Positions 54,583-62,948 of a DNA stretch of 64,000 nt are shown piece after piece. Numbering within the stretch: the first letter of the stretch is position 1; each line of letters starts with the position of its first letter. Source of the stretch: Parapedobacter soli (GTDB lineage: Bacteria > Bacteroidota > Bacteroidia > Sphingobacteriales > Sphingobacteriaceae); contig NZ_JAMXAY010000009.1 in NCBI RefSeq assembly GCF_025460835.1, forward strand, positions 1 through 64,000. The letters are read 5' to 3'. Position numbers and translations under genes: made by a program. The notes under the pieces are model-generated. The model saw nothing but the letters and a program-made list of their open reading frames with translations, had not been told where the DNA came from and did not search any database.

Positions 54583-56712
54583 TTAGTTGTTCGTTGCGCT
54601 GGCCGGTAACGGTGCATTAATATCTGTGCCCAGCCGTTGCAGATAGGCTATCAGAGCGATAATCTCGCGGTCTGATTTTACACTCACCCCCTGATCGTTC
54701 AGGTCGGCAGCAATCGTTTCGGCCTGTTTCCGGAGGTCTTCATCGGCGTTGTCGATATGCTCGTCGGTGTAAGGTACGCCCAGTATCCGTAAGGCGTTCA
54801 ACTTGCCTTTTGTCGTGCTTACGTCGAGTGTCTGCTCGATGAGCCATGGGTATGGGGGCATGATACTACCCGGTGAGGTGATCGTGGGGTCAAGCATGTG
54901 GTCGAAATGCCATTTGTTCGGGTATTTCTTGCCGATGCGGTGAAGGTCGGGCCCGGTGCGCTTAGATCCCCATAAGAACGGGTGGTCATACACGAACTCG
55001 CCTGCTTTGCTATACTCGCCATAGCGCACGGTTTCCGAACGGAACGGGCGGACCGTCTGCGTATGGCAGTTCACACACCCCTCACGGATGTACAGGTCGC
55101 GCCCCTGGATCTCCAGTGCGGTATAAGGCTGTACGCTGGCAATGGTGGGTACGTTTGACGAAATCATGAAGGTCGGCATCATTTGCACAATACCGCCGAT
55201 CAGAATGGTAATCAACGCCAATACGAGGAACAGCACGGGCTTCCGCTCCAGCCTGCGGTGGGCGGACCGCTCGTTTACCACCACCGGTGTTAGTTCGGGG
55301 GCCTCGGCGGGCTCATTGGCCAGCAAGCGGCCTTTCCTCATGGTCTTCACCAGATTGTACGTCATCATGATGGCGCCCGACAGGTAAAGTGCGCCCCCGA
55401 TGGCGCGGAGCATGTGCATGGGGATGATCTGCAGGGTGGTAGCCAGGAAATTGGGGTACTTCAAAACACCCTCGGGCGTAAACTCCTTCCACATAAGCCC
55501 CTGCACCACCGCAGCCCAGTACATCGGAATCGCATAGAAAAGGATACCCAGTGTGCCAATCCAGAAATGCGCCGATGCCAGCTTTTTAGAATAAAGCTCT
55601 GTCTTATAGATACGCGGTATCAACCAATAGAGGATAGCGAAGGTCATGAAACCGTTCCACCCCAAAGCGCCTACGTGCACGTGCGCCACAATCCAGTCGG
55701 TAAAGTGTGCGATGGCGTTCACCTTTTTCAGTGACAGCATAGGCCCCTCGAATGTAGCCATACCGTATGCGGTGAGTGCCACCACCATAAATTTCAATGT
55801 GGGTTCGGTACGCACCTTATCCCACGCACCGCGCAGCGTAAGCAATCCGTTGATCATACCTCCCCAGCTGGGGGCGATGAGCATGATGGAAAATGCCACG
55901 CCCAGCGATTGCACCCACTCGGGCAGGGCCGTGTACAACAAATGGTGCGGGCCAGCCCAGATATAGATAAAAATCAACGACCAGAAATGGAGGATACTAA
56001 GCTTATAGGAGTAGATGGGACGGTTGGCCATCTTGGGGAGGAAATAATACATCATCCCCAAGTAGGGTGTGGTGAGGAAAAAGGCCACGGCATTATGCCC
56101 ATACCACCATTGTACCAGCGCATCCTGCACACCTGCGTAGAGGTAGTAGCTCTTCCACATGGAAACGGGCAGCTGCACAGAGTTGACAATGTGCAACACG
56201 GCAACAGTGACAAAGGTGGCAATATAAAACCAAATGGCTACGTACATATGGCGCTCGCGCCGCTTGATGATGGTGCCGAACATGTTGATACCAAATACCA
56301 CCCATATAATGGTAAGGCCAACGTCGATGGGCCATTCCAGCTCGGCATATTCGTGGGAGGTGGTAATGCCCAGGGGCAATGTGATGGCCGCGGCCAGGAT
56401 GATGAGCTGCCAGCCCCAGAAATGTACCCGGCTCAGGAAATCACTGAACATCCGGGCTTTAAGCAAACGCTGCAAGGAATAATACGCCCCCATGAAAATC
56501 GCATTACCCACAAAGGCGAAAATCACTGCATTGGTATGCAATGGCCGTATCCTGCCGAATGTGGTGTATTGCAAATCAAAGTTCATGAATGGCCAGACGA
56601 GCTGTACGGCGACCAATAGGCCTACCGACATGCCGACGATGCCCCATACGATGGTGGCAATGCCGAAGTTGCGGACAATTTTGTTGTCGTAGTTGAATTT
56701 AGTTAGCTGCAT
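54583..56712 (-). CDS. ccoNO: cbb3 oxidase subunits I and II fused
   Basis: A single 709-residue protein joining the catalytic heme-copper subunit CcoN (about 1-470, twelve helices, with the copper/heme ligands in VQWWYGHNAVAFFLTTPYLG and DWIVAHVHVGALGWNG) to the monoheme cytochrome CcoO (about 500-700, heme motif CVNCH in YIREGCVNCHTQTVRPFRSE). Fusion of these subunits is common in Bacteroidota. The enzyme reduces oxygen at low concentration and pumps protons. It opens the operon ccoNO-Q-P-G-H-SafE. Confidence 0.95.
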   Translation of the reverse strand: MQLTKFNYDNKIVRNFGIATIVWGIVGMSVGLLVAVQLVWPFMNFDLQYTTFGRIRPLHTNAVIFAFVGNAIFMGAYYSLQRLLKARMFSDFLSRVHFWGWQLIILAAAITLPLGITTSHEYAELEWPIDVGLTIIWVVFGINMFGTIIKRRERHMYVAIWFYIATFVTVAVLHIVNSVQLPVSMWKSYYLYAGVQDALVQWWYGHNAVAFFLTTPYLGMMYYFLPKMANRPIYSYKLSILHFWSLIFIYIWAGPHHLLYTALPEWVQSLGVAFSIMLIAPSWGGMINGLLTLRGAWDKVRTEPTLKFMVVALTAYGMATFEGPMLSLKKVNAIAHFTDWIVAHVHVGALGWNGFMTFAILYWLIPRIYKTELYSKKLASAHFWIGTLGILFYAIPMYWAAVVQGLMWKEFTPEGVLKYPNFLATTLQIIPMHMLRAIGGALYLSGAIMMTYNLVKTMRKGRLLANEPAEAPELTPVVVNERSAHRRLERKPVLFLVLALITILIGGIVQMMPTFMISSNVPTIASVQPYTALEIQGRDLYIREGCVNCHTQTVRPFRSETVRYGEYSKAGEFVYDHPFLWGSKRTGPDLHRIGKKYPNKWHFDHMLDPTITSPGSIMPPYPWLIEQTLDVSTTKGKLNALRILGVPYTDEHIDNADEDLRKQAETIAADLNDQGVSVKSDREIIALIAYLQRLGTDINAPLPASATNN

Positions 56713-56743
56713 GGATGAACATATTTTCTGGCTGTAAAATTAC

Positions 56744-56770
56744 TGTCATCGCAGTGTCAGCCGAATGACA
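56744..56770. promoter_or_regulatory. TGTCA/TGACA half-sites upstream of ccoNO
   Basis: TGTCA at 56744-56748, TGTCA at 56755-56759 and TGACA at 56766-56770 are spaced exactly 11 bases. The last two form a perfect inverted repeat TGTCA-N6-TGACA with the geometry of CRP-family sites, 43 bases upstream of the ccoNO start. A TAATTTTA box (minus strand, 56735-56742) could be the -7 element. The rest of the 308-bp gap to 57021 shows no gene. Confidence 0.45.
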
Positions 56771-56996
56771 AACATCGGGTTTAAAAGTAATGGTGGTCAC
56801 TATTTACCACACCCGATCGTTACCTGTGCTTCAGCCGTGTCTTATCCCTGTCTCATCCCTGTCCTATCCCGGTTATATCCCACCATACCTCGGTAAAAAC
56901 GCCAAAACACGGCGTTTCATCGGGACACCATCGGAAAGGTATCGGCAAAAACGATGCAATGAGCGGGTAACGGACGGGGGTTAGCCACGAATTTAC

Positions 56997-57004
56997 TACC
57001 TTTG
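56997..57004 (+). promoter_or_regulatory. -7 element of the 93-aa gene
   Basis: TACCTTTG matches TAnnTTTG and lies 16 bases before the ATG at 57021. No clear -33 element at the usual spacing. Confidence 0.5.
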
Positions 57005-57020
57005 GAGTAGGATAATCATT

Positions 57021-57302
57021 ATGGATATTTTCGACTTCAAAGACTCGTTAAAACACGACGCCCCACCTATTGGCCTCACCGTGCAATTAGAGGCGCTGTG
57101 GTATGATGGCAAAGGCGATTGGGAACGGGCCCATGAGCTGGTAAACGATTTGGACGACCGGCAGTCAGCCCATGTGCACGCCTACCTCCATCGCAAGGAG
57201 GGTGACCTGTGGAATGCCGATTACTGGTACCGGCGGGCGAAGCGCCAGCGGTTTAGCGGCACATTGGAGGAAGAATGGGAAGAACTAGTTAAAATCATGT
57301 AG
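57021..57302 (+). CDS. Conserved-looking small protein, unknown function
   Basis: A 93-residue soluble protein starting MDIFDFKDSLKHDAPPIGLT. The core (LEALWYDGKGDWERAHELVN, then HAYLHRKEGDLWNADYWYRR) looks like one or two TPR-like helical hairpins. I recognise the pattern as a small family of uncharacterised proteins but cannot name a function. It is divergent from ccoNO and overlaps the 3' end of ccoS by 8 bp. It has a good -7 promoter element. Confidence 0.65.
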   Translation: MDIFDFKDSLKHDAPPIGLTVQLEALWYDGKGDWERAHELVNDLDDRQSAHVHAYLHRKEGDLWNADYWYRRAKRQRFSGTLEEEWEELVKIM

Positions 57303-57477
57303 CCCGGTCCTGTCCTTCTTCCGCCTCCGCATTTTCCACCTCATCATCAAACAGCATCCGGATAGACGGTGTGTATGTATCGTCGTGCTGGCCGGTTTTA
57401 TTGGCCCAAAAGAAAGCAGCCAGGAAAATCAGGGCTATAAACACACTGCAACCGATAAGAAAGAAAATAGCGCTCAT
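57295..57477 (-). CDS. ccoS: CcoS/FixS, cbb3 maturation protein
   Basis: A 60-residue single-helix protein, MSAIFFLIGCSVFIALIFLA followed by AFFWANKTGQHDD, the CcoS signature (xxFxWAxxxGQxDD). CcoS is needed for insertion of cofactors into the oxidase. The gene overlaps the 3' end of the ATPase gene by four bases, the usual fixI-fixS arrangement. Confidence 0.9.
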   Translation of the reverse strand: MSAIFFLIGCSVFIALIFLAAFFWANKTGQHDDTYTPSIRMLFDDEVENAEAEEGQDRAT

Positions 57478-59888
57478 GATACATTGTGGGTTAATTGTCT
57501 TTTTGTCGCAAATATACGGGTGGCCACCGTGGTAAACCCGATGATGGTAACAGTACTCAACGGCATCAGTATAGCGGCAAACAGGGGAGACATCGTGCCC
57601 ATAACCGCGAAGCTCAACCCCACCGCATTATAGACCAGGGAAATACCGAAACTCATATGGATGACCTTCCGCACATCTTTCGCAAACCCGAAGAAGCGCG
57701 GGAGCAAACCGAATGAGCGGCCATCCAGTACGGCATCGCAGCCCGGCGAGAAGTTATTGATATCGTCGCTCACGGCGACCCCCAAATTAGCTTGCTTCAA
57801 TGCTCCGGCGTCGTTAAGTCCATCGCCGAACATGCACACCGCCCCACCTTGCGCCTGCAATGAACGGATATATTCCAGCTTTTCGATAGGCAACCGATTA
57901 AACAGCAATTCTGAGGTACCGGGGAAAACGGCTCGTAACTCCTCCCTATCTTTGTCATGATCGCCAGAAATCAGGTTAAGTGCATAATCATTCCCCAAAC
58001 TATCGATCACCGCTTTTAGTTGCGGCCGCCACGGTTGCGTAGCCACAAAGCAGCCCCGCACCTCGCCATCGATAGCTACATAGACACGGCTACCCCGTGC
58101 CGTGCCACTGGTTGTATCGGTTATGCCGACAAACATCCCGCTGCCCAGACGCACATTGCGGCCTGACACAGTGGCCTCGATGCCTTTGCCTGTTACCTCC
58201 CGGAAATCCACGGCACCCATCGGGGTCACCACTCCGGCCCAATTGACCAATTCGCGACTCAGCGGGTGGCTGGAGTTTTGCGCTACCGCCACCACCATAG
58301 CCAGTTCGGTCGGTGTCAGCTCACCATCGAAATGGATCCGGGACGCATTGGGCGAGGAGATGGTGCCCGTTTTGTCAAACACCAGGCAGTCGATTGCCGC
58401 CAACTGTTCGATGGCTGCCGTATTTTTGATGTAAAAATGGTTGCGGTCGAAGATACTCAGGGCCGCAGATAAGGTAAAAGGCCCGCTCAGCGCCAACGCA
58501 CACGGGCAGCCGATAATCAGAACGGCGGTGAACGCCCCCCAAGCTTTTACAGGGTCGCCCTGGAAAAACCAATACGCCATGGCCGAAATGGCAATGGTGA
58601 GCAATGCTACCGTAAAATACCGGCTCACCACGTTGCTGAATGTACGGAATTTCCGCTCATAAGGCTTAAAAGCGTCGTTGTTCCACAGCTGCGTCAGGTA
58701 GCTTTGCGACACCGCCTTCACCACCTCCAGCTCGATGGCTCCGCCGAGCTGCCGCCCTCCGGCATAGATGATTTCCCCCAGTACTTTGGACACGGGTTCG
58801 GACTCTCCGGTGACGAAACTGAAATCGATGTTGGCATCTCCTTTCAGGAGGATGGCATCGGCGGGAACGATTTCACCATTGCGGACAAGCAACCGGTCGC
58901 CGACACGGATATCTGCCAAAGGGACGGGTTTCCTATTGTCTTCTATGATACGCGTTACGGCAACGGGGAAATATGAGCGGTAATCGCGCTCAAACGATAT
59001 GTGGTGGTAGGTACGTTGCTGCACCCACCGGCCCACCAGCAGGAAGAACACCAGCCCGCAGAGGGTGTCGGCAAATCCGGGGCCACTGCCGGTAAAGACT
59101 TCCCAACCCGTGCGGATAAACAGCACGGCAATGCCGAGTGCCAGCGGTACATCGAGATTGAGCCGGCGGTGGCGAAGGCTTTGCCAAGCCGACGTAAAGT
59201 AATCCCGCCCGCTATAGAGCAACACCGGCAGTGAGAAGGCGAAATTCATCCACCCGAAGAACATCGAGTATTTAGCCTCAAAAGCAGCCATTCCGAAATA
59301 CTCGGGGAAGCTCAGCATCATGGAGTTTCCAAAACAGAACCCGGCAACGGCGATTTTGGCAATCAGTCCTTTCTGCGAAAATTTGCGCCCGGCCTTCACC
59401 ACGTCCTGCAACGTGATCTTAGGCGCATAGCCGAGGTCGTCCAATAGCTCAACCAGTCCGCGTATGGATAGCTCCTGGTGCTTGATCGTGATATTGACGT
59501 GTTTTTTCATGAAATCAGTCTGCGATCTCACAATGGCAGGATTCAGCTTATAAAGGTGTTCGAGCAGCCATATACAGGAGCTGCAGTGGATGGCTGGGAT
59601 GTAGAAAGTGACGACGGTTAGTCCATCGTTTTTGAAATCGATAAGTTTGTCGGCGATTGCCGCCTCATCGAGGTATTCGTACCGCTCGCTATGTTCCGCC
59701 TTCTTCTTTCCAGGGTGGTTATTGTAGCGGTAGTATTGATGCATGTTGTTACCGCTCAGTATGCGGTATACACTTTGGCATCCGAGGCAACAAAAGGTAT
59801 GGCCATCGGTCTCGTAGACCTCGTGCAAAACGGCATCTCCGCAATGGAAACATCTTGTATTTCTCGACGCTTTGGTCTCTAAAGCCAT
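57474..59888 (-). CDS. ccoI: Copper-translocating P-type ATPase FixI/CcoI
   Basis: An 804-residue pump supplying copper for cbb3 oxidase assembly. The N-terminus has a Cys-rich DUF-type domain (CFHCGDAVLHEVYE, CCLGCQ) and a metal-binding domain with HCSSC. Membrane CPC motif in IIGCPCALALSGPF, phosphorylation site DKTGT, and the hinge GDGLNDAGALKQANLGVAVS are present. It belongs to the operon LDH-like - hemN - ccoI - ccoS. Confidence 0.94.
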   Translation of the reverse strand: MALETKASRNTRCFHCGDAVLHEVYETDGHTFCCLGCQSVYRILSGNNMHQYYRYNNHPGKKKAEHSERYEYLDEAAIADKLIDFKNDGLTVVTFYIPAIHCSSCIWLLEHLYKLNPAIVRSQTDFMKKHVNITIKHQELSIRGLVELLDDLGYAPKITLQDVVKAGRKFSQKGLIAKIAVAGFCFGNSMMLSFPEYFGMAAFEAKYSMFFGWMNFAFSLPVLLYSGRDYFTSAWQSLRHRRLNLDVPLALGIAVLFIRTGWEVFTGSGPGFADTLCGLVFFLLVGRWVQQRTYHHISFERDYRSYFPVAVTRIIEDNRKPVPLADIRVGDRLLVRNGEIVPADAILLKGDANIDFSFVTGESEPVSKVLGEIIYAGGRQLGGAIELEVVKAVSQSYLTQLWNNDAFKPYERKFRTFSNVVSRYFTVALLTIAISAMAYWFFQGDPVKAWGAFTAVLIIGCPCALALSGPFTLSAALSIFDRNHFYIKNTAAIEQLAAIDCLVFDKTGTISSPNASRIHFDGELTPTELAMVVAVAQNSSHPLSRELVNWAGVVTPMGAVDFREVTGKGIEATVSGRNVRLGSGMFVGITDTTSGTARGSRVYVAIDGEVRGCFVATQPWRPQLKAVIDSLGNDYALNLISGDHDKDREELRAVFPGTSELLFNRLPIEKLEYIRSLQAQGGAVCMFGDGLNDAGALKQANLGVAVSDDINNFSPGCDAVLDGRSFGLLPRFFGFAKDVRKVIHMSFGISLVYNAVGLSFAVMGTMSPLFAAILMPLSTVTIIGFTTVATRIFATKRQLTHNVS

Positions 59889-59901
59889 CTGATATCAGGT
59901 A

Positions 59902-61284
59902 TTAAACAGCACTGCTGAACAACGGTTCTGTGTATTGCTTTTCGTGGAGGCGTATATCGAACGCCATGCAGATATTGCGCAAGAATGACGACCCCGTGGC
60001 CGTCACTGAGATATGCATATCGTCGACCACCACCAAGCCATCGGCCACCAATGGCTTCAGGCGCCGCAGTATTGGCTCGGCGTGTTCCATGGATACATCT
60101 AGCGTGGTACGGCCCCGGCACATGAGGTCGAGGACATGCTTCCGGATCTGCAGGTCCAAACTGGAAAGCACATGCCCTTTGAACACGGGGAGCTCTCCCC
60201 TATCCACCCTCGATTGGTACGCTTCGACGGTCTTTTCATTCTGTGCGAAAGCCGTCCATGAATCGCTGATGGATGATACGCCAAGTCCGATAAGCAGCGG
60301 TGAATACCTATCGGTATAACCCATGAAGTTGCGGTGCAGCCCGCCGGTTGCTGCGGCAATGCAGAGGGCATCCTGTGGTGTTGCGAAGTGGTCCATCCCG
60401 ATATCCTGGTAACCTGCATCGGTGATCAGGGCTTTGCCGAGGCTATAGAGTGCGAGTTTCTCTTTGCCCTTGGGGATATCGGCTTCGGTATAATGGCGCT
60501 GGCCGGGCTGCATCCACGGCACGTGGGCATAGCTATAGAAGGATATCCGATCGGGCAGCATGGCGAGCGATTTCGTGACGGTGGCCTGCACGCTTTGCAA
60601 CGTTTGCAGGGGCAGGCCATAGATCAGGTCGAAGTTGATGGAAGTATAGCCGATGCGGCGGGCGTCTAACATCACCCGCTGCACATCGGCTTCGGTTTGC
60701 CACCGGTTGATAACACGCTGCACCTTCGGGTCAAAATCCTGTATACCCAAGCTAAGCCGCCTGAAGCCTGCATCAAAAAGTGTTTCCAGATGGGCTTCGG
60801 TAGTATTTGCCGGATGGGCCTCGAAAGAAAACGATGGGTTTGGCAATACGTTGCACCCCCCCAGCAGTCCATCCATGAGCCGCTGGAGCTGCACCGGGCT
60901 GAAGAAGGTGGGCGTGCCGCCTCCGAGGTGTATTTCGCTGATCGGTACGTCTGCGGGGCCGAGCAACCTGCGATACAACTGCCATTCGGCCAGTACGGCG
61001 TCTATATATGGTGCTTCCACACCATGGTTTTTCGTGATACGTTTATTGCAGCCGCAATAGGTGCATAGGCTCTCACAGAAAGGGAGGTGCACATACAGCG
61101 CCACACCTTGCGCCGACGATGCCGATAACCGTGCCCGCACATGGTCGGTCCAACGGCTGGTATCCCATGTCGTCTCGTCCCAGTACGGCACGGTGGGGTA
61201 GCTGGTGTACCTCGGTGCTGCCACATTATAGCGTGCTATCAGTTCTGCAATATCAGTTTCCCGTTCTACCATATTGATAATCAT
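59902..61284 (-). CDS. hemN: Oxygen-independent coproporphyrinogen III oxidase
   Basis: Radical-SAM enzyme of about 460 residues making protoporphyrinogen IX precursor without oxygen. The cluster motif CESLCTYCGCNK contains CxxxCxxC, followed by EIHLGGGTPTFFSP and SFYSYAHVPWMQPGQR, typical of true HemN rather than HemW. The frame opens at 61284; MVERETDIAEL at 61272 is an alternative start. It overlaps the upstream LDH-like gene by about 30 bp and supplies heme for the cbb3 oxidase under low oxygen. Confidence 0.94.
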   Translation of the reverse strand: MIINMVERETDIAELIARYNVAAPRYTSYPTVPYWDETTWDTSRWTDHVRARLSASSAQGVALYVHLPFCESLCTYCGCNKRITKNHGVEAPYIDAVLAEWQLYRRLLGPADVPISEIHLGGGTPTFFSPVQLQRLMDGLLGGCNVLPNPSFSFEAHPANTTEAHLETLFDAGFRRLSLGIQDFDPKVQRVINRWQTEADVQRVMLDARRIGYTSINFDLIYGLPLQTLQSVQATVTKSLAMLPDRISFYSYAHVPWMQPGQRHYTEADIPKGKEKLALYSLGKALITDAGYQDIGMDHFATPQDALCIAAATGGLHRNFMGYTDRYSPLLIGLGVSSISDSWTAFAQNEKTVEAYQSRVDRGELPVFKGHVLSSLDLQIRKHVLDLMCRGRTTLDVSMEHAEPILRRLKPLVADGLVVVDDMHISVTATGSSFLRNICMAFDIRLHEKQYTEPLFSSAV

Positions 61285-61732
61285 TGACTATGCGGCGATC
61301 GCCCCCCGCTTTCACTTTTTTTTTATCCATTTCACACACCTTTTGGCAGCAGCAAGCTTCGCCCACACACTTCCCAGCCCCCCAGGCATTCAGATTGCGT
61401 ATCGTCTGCTTGGCGAGATTCGGAACCGATTGGTCCTCATCCGGTACGTTAGCGATTTTGAAATCCATGCGTGTTGCCTCACCCAGATCGATATGTGTGG
61501 TAATCTTGGACCGGGTGATGATCTTGGTTACTCCGGCGTGCTTCAATTCCCATAGCATCTCGCGGTCCAATATATCGTATGGTGAGATGATCACTGCTTC
61601 TTTCCCCAAGGCATACGACACTGTTCTGGCATTCAATTCATTGGAGATCAATGTCAAATCGTGTCTCTTCCCATTAGCTATTGCCAAGCATTCTTTTTCT
61701 TCTGGCTTTATATTGTAAGCGATTGCTTTCAT
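61253..61732 (-). CDS. Half-length D-lactate-dehydrogenase-like protein with Cys-rich tail
   Basis: A 159-residue protein. Residues 1-100 resemble the N-terminal part of D-2-hydroxyacid dehydrogenases (LISNELNARTVSYALGKEAV, then IITRSKITTHIDLGEA). The NAD-binding Rossmann domain and catalytic residues are missing. In its place is a Cys cluster at 122, 127, 128, 129 and 133 (KCVGEACCCQKVC) that could bind metal or an Fe-S cluster. It is first in the operon with hemN, ccoI and ccoS and has a good promoter. I recall similar short LDH-like proteins near hemN in Bacteroidota; function unknown. Confidence 0.6.
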   Translation of the reverse strand: MKAIAYNIKPEEKECLAIANGKRHDLTLISNELNARTVSYALGKEAVIISPYDILDREMLWELKHAGVTKIITRSKITTHIDLGEATRMDFKIANVPDEDQSVPNLAKQTIRNLNAWGAGKCVGEACCCQKVCEMDKKKVKAGGDRRIVNDYQYGRTGN

Positions 61733-61782
61733 CCGTACGTATGCGTATCACTAGGTAAATAATTTCCCTTGTTCATTATTTC

Positions 61783-61813
61783 CAAAGCTACAACGGTACG
61801 TTGCCGGCGGCAA
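61783..61813 (-). promoter_or_regulatory. Promoter of the LDH-like/hemN/ccoIS operon
   Basis: On the minus strand, TTG (61811-61813) and TAGCTTTG (61783-61790) are spaced by 20 bases, a full match to the Bacteroidota promoter layout. Transcription should start near 61777, about 45 bases before the ATG at 61732. Confidence 0.65.
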
Positions 61814-61820
61814 TGCATGG

Positions 61821-61840
61821 TGTCAGTCTAAAAAGTGACA
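61821..61840. promoter_or_regulatory. TGTCA/TGACA inverted repeat upstream of the hemN operon
   Basis: TGTCA (61821-61825) and TGACA (61836-61840) are inverted with a 10-base spacer, just upstream of the -33 element. The half-sites are the same as those before ccoNO, but spacing differs (10 rather than 6), so they may not be bound by the same protein in the same way. Confidence 0.35.
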
Positions 61841-61877
61841 TCGGTTACTTCTTACACTGGTGCGGATGTAGGCGTGG

Positions 61878-62948
61878 TTATTGTTTGATATGCTGCAATT
61901 TATTGATGGAGAGGATCCGGATTGCGTTTCCTTCCTTCGCGATGAGTTTTTCGTCTTTGAAGTCGGCAAGCATACGGCTGATGGTTTCGTTGGCCGTGCC
62001 GGCCAGCGATGCCAGGTCATCGCGCGATATACGGATGAGGCATTCGTCGTCCGTGGCACCTGCGAGTGTCTTCTCGGCCACGTGGATGAGTGCGTTGGCT
62101 ACGCGCTTCCGAACCGAATCGTATGCGAAAGCCAGCAATTGGACTTCCTTACCGCGGATATTGCCCGAGAGCAGCTTGATGAATTTATTGGCTATCCCGG
62201 GCTTCCGGTAAAGTAATTCAAAGAAATTGTCACGGTCTACCAATGCCAACTCAGTGTCTTCCAGAGCTTCGGCATTGTCTGTATAACGTTGTTGGAGCAG
62301 CAATGCCCCATAACCGAAAAATGAGTTATCCACATGGATATCGGTAGCCAGCTCCCGACCATCCAAATAATGCAGGAAACGGCGCACTTTGCCTTTCTTC
62401 ACGAAATACACATACAGTGGTGTATCCCCCTCTTGGTAGATGAATTGCTTTTTCTTATAGGTTTTAGTCCGGGAGCGCTGGACGAGCTCCTGCAAGAGGG
62501 TGTCTTGCTCTTCCTCGCTTAGGCGGAGGTCCTTGTTGATTTCCTTTTCCGGGCCCAGTTGCTTACGTTTCTTCAGCCGGGTTTCTATGGCGTTGAGCAG
62601 TTCGATATCATCAAAAGGCTTGGTCAGGTAGTCATCTGCACCCAGTTCCATCGCTTTCCGCATATCTGCGCGCTCGGCCTTTGCCGTTAGGAAAATAAAA
62701 GGTATGGTGGCGGCCTGCGGGTGCTTGGACAACATATACAGCACGCCATATCCATCCAGCTCGGGCATCATGATATCGCACAGGATAACACTGGGTAAGT
62801 GCTTGATGGCCAGCTCCACCCCCGTTTTCCCTTCGGGGGCTTCAAAAACCTGATAACCCGTCAGCTCCAGGATTTCCTTCGTGCTTTCACGGATATCGTC
62901 GTTATCCTCGATAATGAGTACGGTTGTTTGTTTAGTTGCTGTTGACAT
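61878..62948 (-). CDS. Response regulator fused to CRP/FNR-type transcription factor
   Basis: A 356-residue protein joining a receiver domain (1-125; phospho-Asp D58 in LCDIMMPELDG, Lys in LTKP) to a cyclic-nucleotide-binding-like domain (about 150-265; FIYQEGDTPLYVYFVKKGKV) and a CRP-type helix-turn-helix (about 300-345; DDLASLAGTANETISRMLAD). The recognition helix ETISR resembles FNR. Only two scattered Cys are present, so there is no FNR-type iron-sulfur cluster; input should come by phosphorylation. It overlaps the kinase gene by 17 bp. Confidence 0.9.
   Translation of the reverse strand: MSTATKQTTVLIIEDNDDIRESTKEILELTGYQVFEAPEGKTGVELAIKHLPSVILCDIMMPELDGYGVLYMLSKHPQAATIPFIFLTAKAERADMRKAMELGADDYLTKPFDDIELLNAIETRLKKRKQLGPEKEINKDLRLSEEEQDTLLQELVQRSRTKTYKKKQFIYQEGDTPLYVYFVKKGKVRRFLHYLDGRELATDIHVDNSFFGYGALLLQQRYTDNAEALEDTELALVDRDNFFELLYRKPGIANKFIKLLSGNIRGKEVQLLAFAYDSVRKRVANALIHVAEKTLAGATDDECLIRISRDDLASLAGTANETISRMLADFKDEKLIAKEGNAIRILSINKLQHIKQ

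Noticed and set aside
55909-56619. 236-residue open frame antisense to ccoNO
   Set aside because: Opposite a conserved oxidase gene and without promoter or motifs.
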